From: Taibaiella sp. | GTDB lineage: Bacteria; Bacteroidota; Bacteroidia; Chitinophagales; Chitinophagaceae | Reading direction: 5' to 3' | DNA length: 64,000 nt | NCBI GenBank assembly: GCA_019739295.1 | Contig: JAHHDV010000037.1 | Coordinates: forward strand, 28,437-92,436 | Shown: positions 37,089-46,507 of the stretch, one piece after another | Numbering within the stretch: position 1 is the first letter of the stretch | Layout of the letters: every line of letters begins with the position of its first letter | Notes under the pieces: model-generated | Told to the model about the DNA's origin: nothing | Database searches by the model: none | What the model saw: the letters and a program-made list of their open reading frames with translations, nothing else | Translations under genes and position numbers: made by a program

Positions 37089-39634
37089 TAATTATAGATT
37101 CTAATCATTCCGGGAAAAAAATTGGTGCAAAAGCCCAAAACCTGTTTCAATTACAAACATTGGGTATTGTCGTCCCCCCATTTGTCGTCATACCGGAAGA
37201 AGAATTGCAGCAAATATTGGATGCTCATCCCGGTAAGGATCCGGTTGAGGTTATCGAACAGATCCGTATACCGGAAGGATGGGAGGAGGAATTGAGAAGA
37301 AAACTGCCAAAGATAGAGTTATTCGCAGTAAGGTCTTCTGCCGGGATTGAAGATGGCATACAACACTCCTTCGCAGGACAATTTGAATCTTACCTGAACG
37401 TACCCGTTTCAGAAGTTGCAGTCCATATCAAGAAAGTCTGGAAGTCGGCATTTTCCCAAAGGGTCAGGTCCTACCTGGAAAATAAGCGTTTAGGAGATGA
37501 CTGGAGCATTGCGGTGATCATCCAGGCTATGGTACCTGCAGATAAATCGGGAGTAGCTTTCGGAGCTAACCCGGTGTCCGGTGACCGGGAAGAAAAAGTC
37601 CTCAATGCCGTATATGGCCTTGGAGAAGGATTGGTGTCCGGAGCATTGGATGCAGATACATACAATGTCAGGAAGGAACAAATCAAATTCCGGATTGCCC
37701 ATAAGACCCACCAGCTGATACTGGATCCAAAGGACCAGGAAGGAACGATCCAGGCAGATGTTCCTGCTGCACTCCGGGATCAGCCCGTATTGAGAAAAGA
37801 GCAGATTTTTGAAATCGCCCGGTTACTGGAAAAGCTTTTAGCGCATTACGGTACAGAACAGGATATAGAATTTGCTTATTTTGAAGACCGGTTATTCCTG
37901 TTTCAATCCCGGCCTATCACCCATCTGAAAATTACCGAAAATTATATCGTATGGGACAATAGTAATATTATTGAATCCTATCCCGGTGTGACTACGCCAT
38001 TGACATTCAGCTTTATCCGTAGGTCATACGAAGGTGCTTACAGGTTATTCAGCAGCTATCTCGGGGTCAGTGATCAGGTAATCCGGGAAAATGAAAAAGT
38101 ATATGCCCATACTTTGGGCCTGCTCAATGGAAGGGTATATTATAATCTAAGATCCTGGTACCAGATGTTGGCGATGCTTCCGGGCTATAGCATCAATGCC
38201 CGGTTTATGGAGCGGATGATGGGTGTCAAAGAAAAATTTGATGTGCCGGAGCATTTCCGTCTTTCCAAATCCAAAGCCTGGTGGCGCATTCTGAAGATGG
38301 CAGTAAAAATGCTCTCCAGGTATGTTTCTTTGCCGGGGAAGAGGAAAGCATTTTTTCAATTATTAAACCGGACCATTGCCGCTTATAAGGCCATAGACCT
38401 GGATAAAAAATCGGCATACCAGCTTAAAGAACTGTATTACCAGTTCGAAGATACCTTGCTTAAGGAATGGAAAGCCCCCTTGCTGAACGATTTTTTCGCT
38501 ATGATCTGGTTTGGAATGCTGGAAAAGGAAACCCGGAAGATGGAGATTCCTGAACAACCTAATATTCACAATGATTTGTTGTGCGGGAGTGCGGACATCA
38601 TCTCGGTGGAACCGATTCACAGGAGTCTCGAGTTAAGCCAGTTGATAACCGGGAGGGAACGGCTCAGGACACTATTTACGAACGAAGACCCCGGGACCAT
38701 TTACAAGTCGCTTCAGGCTGCCAGGGACAGTGATTCGAAAATCCTGTTTGATAAAATCAAAAAATATATTCACGATTTTGGCGAAAGGTGCGTGGGCGAG
38801 TTAAAATTAGAAACGGTTTCTTATACCCAGGACCCCACGTTGTTTATAAAGCTTCTTCAATCTTATGTCCAGAATAACATAACATTATCCCGGACTTCCG
38901 GCGATATAGAGGAGACCCTCCGGAAAAATGCTGAAGCGATCATAGATGAAAGAACGAAAGGAAGCTTCCTGCGCAGGTGGTGGATCAGGAAGCTCATGGC
39001 CAATACACGTTCCCTGGTAAGCGCAAGGGAGAATTTGCGGTATGAACGGACCAGGGCATTTGGTATCGTGAGGGAAATATTTACCCATATCGGTTACCGG
39101 TTTGCCGAACAAAAGCTTATCGGCTCCTACCGGGATATATTTTATCTGACCCAGGAAGAGATCTTCTCCTTCATAGAAGGAACTGCTATCAGCCAGGACT
39201 TAAGATATACGATAGAAAACCGCAGGAAAGAGTATGCTGCTTATGAAGCATCAGGCCCGCTTGCAGAACGGATCATCACTTACGGTATGGTCTATGATGG
39301 GAACGATTTCTTTGATGCATCTCATACAGAACAGGTAGACGGAGACTTAAAAGGTATAGGCTGCTGCCCGGGAATCATAGAAGCCCGGGTCCGCGTGGTT
39401 CATCATCCGGGTGAAGTGAGCAGCCTGGAAGGAGATATCCTGGTGACGACAAGTACGGACCCCGGCTGGGTTACGCTGTTCACGAGTGCTTCAGGGATCA
39501 TCGTAGAGAGAGGGTCCTTACTGAGCCATTCGGCTATAGTTTCCCGGGAGATGGGCATTCCCTGCATCGTCAGTGTAACGGGCCTGCTGAAAACACTGAA
39601 GACCGGGGACAGGATAAAAAATGGATGGAAGTAA
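37085..39634 (+). CDS. PEP-synthase/rifampin-phosphotransferase-like dikinase
   Basis: An 849-residue protein. The N-terminal third is a PPDK/PEP-synthase ATP-binding domain (FAVRSSAGIEDGIQHSFAGQFESYLNV kept in pieces; VYGLGEGLVSG; FLFQSRPIT). The central third is not recognisable. The C terminus is the swivelling phospho-His domain (LLSHSAIVSREMGIP, His815). In PEP synthase the His domain is followed by a PEP-binding barrel; here the protein ends 34 residues later, as in rifampin phosphotransferases, which move a phosphate from ATP to an alcohol. I infer an ATP-dependent phosphotransferase acting on a hydroxyl of a lipid or small molecule made at this locus. Confidence 0.8.
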   Translation: MIIIDSNHSGKKIGAKAQNLFQLQTLGIVVPPFVVIPEEELQQILDAHPGKDPVEVIEQIRIPEGWEEELRRKLPKIELFAVRSSAGIEDGIQHSFAGQFESYLNVPVSEVAVHIKKVWKSAFSQRVRSYLENKRLGDDWSIAVIIQAMVPADKSGVAFGANPVSGDREEKVLNAVYGLGEGLVSGALDADTYNVRKEQIKFRIAHKTHQLILDPKDQEGTIQADVPAALRDQPVLRKEQIFEIARLLEKLLAHYGTEQDIEFAYFEDRLFLFQSRPITHLKITENYIVWDNSNIIESYPGVTTPLTFSFIRRSYEGAYRLFSSYLGVSDQVIRENEKVYAHTLGLLNGRVYYNLRSWYQMLAMLPGYSINARFMERMMGVKEKFDVPEHFRLSKSKAWWRILKMAVKMLSRYVSLPGKRKAFFQLLNRTIAAYKAIDLDKKSAYQLKELYYQFEDTLLKEWKAPLLNDFFAMIWFGMLEKETRKMEIPEQPNIHNDLLCGSADIISVEPIHRSLELSQLITGRERLRTLFTNEDPGTIYKSLQAARDSDSKILFDKIKKYIHDFGERCVGELKLETVSYTQDPTLFIKLLQSYVQNNITLSRTSGDIEETLRKNAEAIIDERTKGSFLRRWWIRKLMANTRSLVSARENLRYERTRAFGIVREIFTHIGYRFAEQKLIGSYRDIFYLTQEEIFSFIEGTAISQDLRYTIENRRKEYAAYEASGPLAERIITYGMVYDGNDFFDASHTEQVDGDLKGIGCCPGIIEARVRVVHHPGEVSSLEGDILVTTSTDPGWVTLFTSASGIIVERGSLLSHSAIVSREMGIPCIVSVTGLLKTLKTGDRIKNGWK

Positions 39635-39676
39635 AGGAACGATTCAGATTTTGGAAAAAGGGGATTAAGAAAATAA

Positions 39677-40780
39677 TTGAAAGTGAAAAAACAGTTAGAT
39701 AAGAAAGTCGCATTTGATTTTATCCGGTATGCCAATTGCTGGGAAGATGCAGATATCCTGCTGAAGGGGTTGCATCCGGCCAAAGGGTCATCCATTCTAT
39801 CTATTGGTTCTGCCGGGGATAATTCATTTTCACTTTTATCTACTCAACCCCGGGCTTGTGGTAGCTGTAGACCTGAACCCCGTTCAGCTTTACCTGATCG
39901 AGCTGAAAAAAGCATGTATTCAGACATTCGATCAGGCCACAAACGATTGGTTTCCTGGGATTTCAGAAATCGACCAACAGGTTGGCATTGTTTAATGAGA
40001 TATTTCCTCTTCTTTCTGAAAATGCACAGATCTTCTGGGTAAAGAATTTTGAACTTATTGAAAACGGGGTGATCCACCAGGGAAAGTTCGAACATTATTT
40101 CAGGATGTTTGTCAAGAAAAATCCTTCCCTTTATTCACAGCAGGAGTACAGTAACGGCATTATTTACACCCAAGTCAGGTGCAAGAACAGGAATTGTTTT
40201 ATGCGCAGCAATGGAAACAACTGGAAATGGCGCTTATTATTTAAATTTTTCTTTAGTAAGACTGTGATGGGCAGGTTAGGAAGAGACCCCCAAATTCCTC
40301 AAAGAAGTGCAGGTCAATGTAGCCGATTTCATTTTTTCCCAGGCAGAAAAAGAACTGAGCAGTGTAGATGCTTTTCACAATCATTTCCTGAGGTATAATC
40401 TTACCGGTGATTTTGGGGACCTTCTGCCGCATTATTTGCAGCCTGAACATTACGGGCATATTCAATCCCATATTCATCACCTGGAAATCTATAAGGGATT
40501 TGCTGAAGACGCTTTGCAGCGATATGGCCGGTTCGATTTTATGAACCTGTCCAATATTTTCGAATATATGAATCCCTATGAGTTCAAGCTGGTGGCAGAA
40601 CGGTTGGTGCAGGGAGTTCGCCCCAGGGGGCGCATAGCTTATTGGAACCTGATGGTACCCAGGCAGATCCATCAGCTATTCCCGTCTTCTGTATCCTGCC
40701 CGGATGGTGTTTCTGATACATTGACCCGGGCGGACAAAGGATTTTTCTATCAGCAATTTATAGTCAATCAAATTCACTAA
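39677..40780 (+). CDS. BtaA-like DUF3419 aminocarboxypropyl transferase homologue (several frameshifts)
   Basis: The family hallmarks RYANCWEDAD (17-26), ILSIGSAGDNS (SAM-binding loop), VVAVDLNPVQLYLIELK, GVIHQGKFEHYFR, NNWKWRLLF, GRLGRDP and FDFMNLSNIFEYM are all present, but in changing frames; breaks lie near 39845, 39980, 40180-40213 and 40285. Joined length is about 368. The start is TTG (39677) or GTG (39683). DUF3419 includes BtaA, which transfers 3-amino-3-carboxypropyl from S-adenosylmethionine to diacylglycerol in betaine-lipid synthesis. No BtaB methyltransferase is adjacent, so a different product is possible. Confidence 0.82.
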
Positions 40781-40787
40781 ATCACCC

Positions 40788-41458
40788 ATGAATCCGGACA
40801 TCAAGAATGCATTTATTTTAGCCGCCTGCTTTTTAGGGCTGTTTGTGATAGCAGAAGTGATCTACAGGCTTTTTCATGTAAAAGCGGAATACACCCGGAA
40901 GTTAGTCCATACAGGTACAGGACTCCTGGCACTTTTATTCCCTGTTCTTTTGAGCAGCCATTGGGCGGTACTCATCTTATGTGCAGCATTCGCACTGATA
41001 CTCACGATCAGTTTACAATACAAGTTTCTCCCTTCGATCAATGCGATAGAGCGGAGATCTGTAGGAAGTCTTGCATACCCGGCGGCGGTTTTATATCTGC
41101 TTTTTAGTATATGAATTCAATGCCTTTCAATATATTTATTACTATTTACCTATTCTTGTATTGGCCATATGTGATCCGGTTGCGGCATTGACGGGCAGCA
41201 GGTGGCAATGGGGAAAATTTCAGATCCGAAAAGAAAGCAAAACCTTAATGGGGTCGGCTATGTTTTTTTATTTCTGCTATTGCTCTTATTCTTTTGATGA
41301 TCCGGTATACGGGCTCATTTCCACTGAATGAAAGCACTATATTGAAAACAATTTTCATTGCTTTGATCACAACTGTCGCAGAAGCCATAACCAAAAAGGG
41401 CTGGGACAACCTGAGTATACCTATGGCAGTATTGCTGGGGATGGTTCTTTTGTTTTAA
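40788..41458 (+). CDS. Dolichol/phytol/diacylglycerol kinase-like (CTP-dependent) membrane protein (frameshifted)
   Basis: A polytopic protein of about 223 residues when joined: EYTRKLVHTGTGLLALLFP (the RKxxH motif of the family), ICDPVAALTGSRW and AEAITKKGWDNLSIPMAVL at the end. These are marks of the DGK1/SEC59/VTE5 group, which use CTP to phosphorylate dolichol, phytol, farnesol or diacylglycerol. The frame breaks near 41105 and 41275. It starts 7 bp after the DUF3419 gene. It could supply a lipid phosphate for the CdsA-like or UbiA-like enzyme; substrate unknown. Confidence 0.78.
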
Positions 41459-41473
41459 CCGTATAAAAAGTCG

Positions 41474-42497
41474 ATGACAACAAAGTATATGGAATGTATT
41501 CAAATCTCTAAAGAAGACCGGGACTTCTCCCTGTTTGGACAAGTGCTTGAAGCGATCTATACACCTGAGCAGGTTGTCTTTAAATCCAGAGAATCCATAC
41601 CTGAACAGCATCTTCATACCTGTCTTGTCATTACAGACCGCGGTAAACCCATCGCCAGGACTGCACTTTATTTCAACCCTGATCTGAAGTATAAAGACCA
41701 TAGAGCAGCATGTATCGGTTCGGTAGAGTCGACCCATGATACTATAGCTTTGGAATTCCTGATTTCCAAAGCGGCATCCCTTGCCAGAGAGCATGGCTTT
41801 TCCTATCTCATAGGCCCGATGAGTGGCTCTACCTGGGAGGCTTACCGGTTCAGTTTTGAAAACCATTTCCCACTATTTTTTACGGAACAGCTGCAGCAGG
41901 AATATTATAATGACCTGATGGTTCAAACCGGGTTCGAAACGATAAGTGAATATTTTTCCAGCTTTACTTATGATGTAGCGTTTCGGTTTCCGGAATTTGA
42001 AGCCCTCAACCGGTATTTCCTTGACATGGGAGTACAGGTTTCCCCGATCTTATCGGAACACTACCTCGATGAGCTGCCTGTACTGTATGAATTTTTATCG
42101 CGGGCCTTCCAGCGTAATTTTTTATATACCCCTGTTTCAAAAGAACAGTTTATCAATAAATACAGTGAATTCCTGCCCCTGGTGGATCCGGATTATGTAT
42201 TGAAAGCCAATGATGCAAAAGGTAACCTGATCGGTATCTATTTCTGCATTCCTGATATATATAATGCCAGTGAAAAGACCTTGATCATAAAATCTGCTGC
42301 ACGTAATCCCGGTCCGGGGTGGCGCGGTCTGGGACATTGGATGGGACAGCATATATATGATAATGCCTTAAAAAAACGGTTTTGAAAAGGTCATCCATGC
42401 ATTTATGAAAACAGATGGCACCTCCAATACGATCTCTCAAAATTTCTTGGGTAAACCTTTCAAACAATATAGACTATATGGCAAAGAAATTCTTTAG
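41474..42497 (+). CDS. GNAT-like acyltransferase (frameshifted at 3' end)
   Basis: About 340 residues. The layout resembles a GNAT-fold N-acyltransferase (ARTALYFNPDLKYKDHRAACIGSVES, then SYLIGPMSGSTWEAYRFS, in pieces). The frame is lost at an A-run near 42370-42376 and continues as KNGFEKVIHAFMKTDGTSN to the stop at 42495-42497. It starts 15 bp after the CTP-kinase-like gene and its end overlaps the SRPBCC gene by 20 bp. An acyl-transfer role on an amino group would fit a lipid pathway; this is inferred from fold resemblance only. Confidence 0.55.
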
Positions 42498-43062
42498 GAT
42501 ACTATGGGTCATCCTGGCAGTCTTTGTGACAGGCTCCGTAGCGATGATCGCCTTCAGCCCTTATGGTAAGGACCCGGAATTTCCATACAGGCTGGTGAGG
42601 ACAACGGTGACCATAGACCGGCCTAAGGCCATAGTTTTTGAATATCTGGGTCATTCGGCATATGCTTCGGATTGGTCTGTATTCGTACATCATATCACCC
42701 CCATCAATGCGGACAGCTTCCCGGATGGTTCGGTAGGTTCCAGAAGACGTGTATATTGCTATGAAAATGAAGAAGGCAGAAGATGGGATGAACTGATTGC
42801 TGAAGTGCTCCCTGATGAGAAAAGACAATTAGAATTGTACAACTTTATCGGGTTCCCCATGGATGCCGATCACCTGGCCACCGAGCAGATCTATAAAGAA
42901 ACAAAAGAAGGACATACAGAGCTTACTTTTACCGTTTTTTTTAAGCATCATGAACCGGGTTTGTACGATTTGTATAAAATGTACCTGGGGGCTTATAAGA
43001 TCTATGATATATTTGAACAAAATATGAATAACATCAAGCAAATTGTAGAAAAGGCGTATTGA
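42478..43062 (+). CDS. Membrane-tethered SRPBCC (START-like) domain protein
   Basis: The start is set at ATG 42478 (MAKKFFRILWVILAVFVTG), giving an N-terminal transmembrane anchor and then a polyketide-cyclase/SRPBCC domain (VTIDRPKAIVFEYLGHSAYASDWS in pieces, GSVGSRRRVYCYENEEG, ELTFTVFFKHHEPG), 194 residues. SRPBCC proteins have a deep hydrophobic pocket that binds lipids or polyketides. Facing the periplasm at the membrane, it may carry or bind the product of the locus. It is followed 4 bp later by the adenylating ligase gene. Confidence 0.75.
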   Translation: MAKKFFRILWVILAVFVTGSVAMIAFSPYGKDPEFPYRLVRTTVTIDRPKAIVFEYLGHSAYASDWSVFVHHITPINADSFPDGSVGSRRRVYCYENEEGRRWDELIAEVLPDEKRQLELYNFIGFPMDADHLATEQIYKETKEGHTELTFTVFFKHHEPGLYDLYKMYLGAYKIYDIFEQNMNNIKQIVEKAY

Positions 43063-43066
43063 TCCT

Positions 43067-44584
43067 ATGCAGCAACTGAATATAGCCGACTTATTCTATC
43101 AGCAGGCCAAGGCAAATCCCGGAAAAACCGCGATCATTGACGGTTCGTCCTCTGTTACTTTTGCCCGGCTTAAGGAAGACATCGAATGCACTGCCCAGTA
43201 CCTGATAGACCAGGGTATAAAAAAAGGAGATGCTGTAATGATCTTCGTTCCTATGAGTATAGACTTGTACCGTACTGTCCTGGCTATATTCAGAATCGGG
43301 GCGATAGCCGTCTTTTTAGACGAATGGGTCAGCATCCGAAGGCTGAAAGCATGCTGTACCTTGGTACCTTGCAAAGCGATGATCGGCAACTGGAAAGCGC
43401 GTGTCCTGGGCTGGCTACTGTCACCCATCAGGAAGATTCCCATACACCTCTCCCCTATCCACCCGGCTATTCCCGGTCATCATCCATATGAGGCTACGTC
43501 ACCGGGAGATACGGCGCTCATTACTTTCACCACAGGGAGTACGGGAGTGCCAAAGGCTGCCAACAGAACGCATGGATTCCTCAAAGAACAATTCATAGCT
43601 CTTGAAGAAAAACTCCGGCCTCATCCCGGTGAGACCGATATGCCGGTATTGCCGATCGTACTGCTGATTAACCTTGCTACAGGGAATACATCTGTTATTG
43701 CTCCTTTTAAATCTTCCAAACCGGAAAAGATGAAACCGGGTAAAATCTTTGAGCTCTTGGTAAAACACAGCGTCAACAGGATTATATCTTCTCCCTACTT
43801 TATTAAAAGGCTGGCCCGATACCAGGAGCAGCATAGAATTCCTGTCCCAGATCTCCACCGGATATTTACGGGAGGGGCACCTGTATTCCCTTCTGAAGCA
43901 GGCAGCTATCTCCGGGCGCTTCCGGATGTGGATATCGAGATCGTATACGGATCTACGGAAGCAGAACCTATCTCGGGTATCAAAGCTCAGGATCTGGCAA
44001 AAACAGATCCCTGTGATGGCCTGGATGTGGGATTCCCATTTTATAAAGCCAGGGTTAAAATCATCAATATTACGGATGAACCTATCCAGTGCGATTCTGA
44101 AGAAGAGCTGGCTGTCTTAGAGACCCCGGGTATAGGGGAGATCATTGTCAGTGGTCCTCATGTCTTGGCTTCGTATATCAATAATGAAGCAGCCATCCGG
44201 CGAAACAAGATATTCGTCAGGGATGTATGCTGGCACAGGACGGGAGACAGCGGTTACATAAAAGATGGACGATTATACTTAACCGGCAGATGCAGTACCT
44301 TAATCGCATACGAAAATGAAATCATTGCTCCTTTTACATACGAAGCTATTCTGGCAGAGCTGAAGGGTGTCGAGATGGGAACAGTGATGCGGTGGGAAGA
44401 CAGGCTGCTCGTAGTGGTGGAAAAGGACATGAACGAAACGGAGGAAGCAATAAGAAAATCAGTCAAAGGGATCGTTGTATTTCCTCATTCCCTGTTGTTC
44501 ATAAAGAAGATACCGAAAGATCCCCGTCACCATTCCAAAATTGATTATGAACGACTGAAGCAAATCGTTTCAAGGAAAATGTAA
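43067..44584 (+). CDS. AMP-dependent acyl-adenylating ligase (OleC/fatty-acid-CoA ligase-like)
   Basis: A 505-residue member of the ANL superfamily: P-loop TFTTGSTGVPKAANRTHG (153-170), YGSTEAEP (294-301), HRTGDSGYIKDGRLYLTGR (390-408) and a C-terminal catalytic-lysine region DPRHHSKIDY. It should activate a carboxylate as acyl-AMP. The YGSTEAEPIS loop and C terminus resemble OleC (beta-lactone synthetase) more than ordinary acyl-CoA synthetases, but oleA/B/D are absent. It ends the locus; a fatty or beta-hydroxy acid substrate is plausible but unproven. Confidence 0.8.
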   Translation: MQQLNIADLFYQQAKANPGKTAIIDGSSSVTFARLKEDIECTAQYLIDQGIKKGDAVMIFVPMSIDLYRTVLAIFRIGAIAVFLDEWVSIRRLKACCTLVPCKAMIGNWKARVLGWLLSPIRKIPIHLSPIHPAIPGHHPYEATSPGDTALITFTTGSTGVPKAANRTHGFLKEQFIALEEKLRPHPGETDMPVLPIVLLINLATGNTSVIAPFKSSKPEKMKPGKIFELLVKHSVNRIISSPYFIKRLARYQEQHRIPVPDLHRIFTGGAPVFPSEAGSYLRALPDVDIEIVYGSTEAEPISGIKAQDLAKTDPCDGLDVGFPFYKARVKIINITDEPIQCDSEEELAVLETPGIGEIIVSGPHVLASYINNEAAIRRNKIFVRDVCWHRTGDSGYIKDGRLYLTGRCSTLIAYENEIIAPFTYEAILAELKGVEMGTVMRWEDRLLVVVEKDMNETEEAIRKSVKGIVVFPHSLLFIKKIPKDPRHHSKIDYERLKQIVSRKM

Positions 44585-44607
44585 CTATACAGAGGTACAG
44601 TTTGCCA

Positions 44608-45120
44608 TTACAGTCTGAACCCAAAGCCTATACTTGGTACCGGTAGGATCAAAACAAATGAAAGCCCGGCATTCAGCGCGAACCGGCTCCTGGGTGCATA
44701 ATACCTGTAACCGATCACCCATGAGGGAAAAATCATGTCGGGATATAATTCTAATCTGCGGCCAAACGTGTGTGGAAAAAAGAAAGTAGCGCCTAAGCCT
44801 AATTCAACTTTATGGCTTTTATTACCCCATAAATAATTGATATGAACCGGCAATGTAAATGCACCGTCCACGTGGGTAACAAAAGGATAAAATCCTATGC
44901 CGGCTTTTGCCCCTAAACCTTTGTGTGTCTTATTAAAACGTACATCATAATTGAAAGATGATAAAAATCCATTTCCTAGCGGTTCGTAAGAAAGGATATG
45001 AACTCTCCTGGATTGTAGATAAAAAGTATCTTTTCCGGAGACATCTTCTGTCGGGGCTTTACCCTGCATAGGAGAGACCCACAGGAAAAAAAGGATGGAC
45101 AAAGATAGAAAAAATCTCAT
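44608..45120 (-). CDS. Outer-membrane beta-barrel-like protein
   Basis: A 170-residue protein with a signal peptide (MRFFLSLSILFFLWVSPMQG) and alternating amphipathic strands ending in an aromatic/arginine C terminus (PSIGFGFRL), typical of small Bacteroidota outer-membrane barrels. No specific family was identified. It lies convergent with the adenylating ligase gene and 32 bp upstream of nothing on its own strand other than the sugar transporter gene. Function unknown. Confidence 0.55.
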   Translation of the reverse strand: MRFFLSLSILFFLWVSPMQGKAPTEDVSGKDTFYLQSRRVHILSYEPLGNGFLSSFNYDVRFNKTHKGLGAKAGIGFYPFVTHVDGAFTLPVHINYLWGNKSHKVELGLGATFFFPHTFGRRLELYPDMIFPSWVIGYRYYAPRSRFALNAGLSFVLILPVPSIGFGFRL

Positions 45121-45152
45121 ATGCGCTTTATATCAGGATGTATTATATTTCC

Positions 45153-46424
45153 TTACACATTCTCATGCGTGATGTGCCTGGAACGGTAACCGTTCACAGC
45201 ATAAAAGATCAGGAACAGCCAGCAAGGGATCATAATCAAAAATCCTAATTTATGGTTTCGGATCGCTTCAGCCAGGTAGCCCATTGCAGGCAGTAATACA
45301 GCCCCTCCGACGATCATCATGACCAGAATGGCAGATCCGAGCTTGGTATGCCTGCCCAGGCCGTTGAGCGCTAAAGGCCAGATAGCAGGCCACATGGCCG
45401 ATTGGGATAAGCCTAATAGTGCGAAAAATACAACAGCGGTCATCCCCTGGGTATTGACGGCTATCAGCAGGAAAAGAATACTGAGTACCGATGATATGAC
45501 CAGTGCCGGTCTTTGCCTGATGACTTTAGGGATCAGGAGGATACTCAAAAAGTACCCGGCCAGCATCGCAATTGCCGTATATTTGGCAAATCCTGCAGCT
45601 TCTTTTTTGGGGAAACCGAGGCTCTCCCCGAATGTGCTGAATGCATCGTAACTGATCACCTCCGCACCTACATATAAGAAAATCGCGGCACCACCGAGCA
45701 GTAAATTCCTGTGCCGGAATACGCTCCCGGTTACTTCCCTGCCCTTTTCCGTAGGCTCATTCTCATCTTTGATCTCGGGGAGATTGAGGAAAAGAATAAT
45801 GACACCCAGAAGAGCGAACGCTACTGCAATGACCATATAGGGCCGGATCACTTTATTGGCCAATTCCTGTAAGGCAGCATTCTTCTCGGCCTCGTTCATA
45901 GTAAGCAAAGACTGCTCTATGCTTTCTATATTTTCCAGGAACAGAAAACCAAGTACGTATACGGCTATGAAACCTGCCAGCTTATTACAGATGCCCATGA
46001 TACTGATCCTTTGAGCAGCGCTTTCAATGGGCCCCAATATGGTAACATACGGGTTGGAGGCTGTCTGCAGTAATGCTAATCCCGTACCGATCACGAATAA
46101 CCCGGTCAGGAATAATGGGTAGGAACGTGCCTGTGCTGCCGGCACAAAAAGCAGGGCGCCGATACTCATCACAAATAGACCTATGGCCATCCCTTTTTTA
46201 AATCCAGCCGATTTGAGTATAAACGAGCTGGGTACGGACATGAAAAAGTAGGAAGCAAAAAAGGCTGTGCCTACGAAGTAGGCCTCTGTTTGCGTGATTT
46301 GACAGGCTGTCTTCAGATAAGGGATCAGCTGGCTGTTGGCCCAGGTAATAAACCCGAAAATGAAAAATAAAATTCCGATTACTGTAATCGGAAACACATA
46401 GCTGTTCTTTTTGGATATGCTCAT
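45153..46424 (-). CDS. Sugar MFS transporter (FucP/GluP family)
   Basis: A 423-residue, twelve-helix major facilitator protein. The N terminus (FPITVIGILFFIFGFITWANSQLIPYL, in pieces) and GTGLALLQTASNPYVTILGP are typical of the FHS family, which imports fucose, glucose, galactose or N-acetylglucosamine with protons. It is divergent from a ROK sugar kinase gene with 83 bp between them, suggesting uptake followed by phosphorylation of the same sugar. Complete, no frame defect. Confidence 0.88.
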   Translation of the reverse strand: MSISKKNSYVFPITVIGILFFIFGFITWANSQLIPYLKTACQITQTEAYFVGTAFFASYFFMSVPSSFILKSAGFKKGMAIGLFVMSIGALLFVPAAQARSYPLFLTGLFVIGTGLALLQTASNPYVTILGPIESAAQRISIMGICNKLAGFIAVYVLGFLFLENIESIEQSLLTMNEAEKNAALQELANKVIRPYMVIAVAFALLGVIILFLNLPEIKDENEPTEKGREVTGSVFRHRNLLLGGAAIFLYVGAEVISYDAFSTFGESLGFPKKEAAGFAKYTAIAMLAGYFLSILLIPKVIRQRPALVISSVLSILFLLIAVNTQGMTAVVFFALLGLSQSAMWPAIWPLALNGLGRHTKLGSAILVMMIVGGAVLLPAMGYLAEAIRNHKLGFLIMIPCWLFLIFYAVNGYRSRHITHENV

Positions 46425-46507
46425 ACAACTAATAAATGTAGATAATGTGATTTGTCCTTAAATTGCGATGGATAAACTTAGCATTCTTTTTGAATATTAT
46501 TTAGGAT

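Noticed and set aside
41315..41866. A minus-strand open frame of 183 codons
   Set aside because: It lies opposite the CTP-kinase-like and acyltransferase-like genes and has no signal, family motif or promoter.
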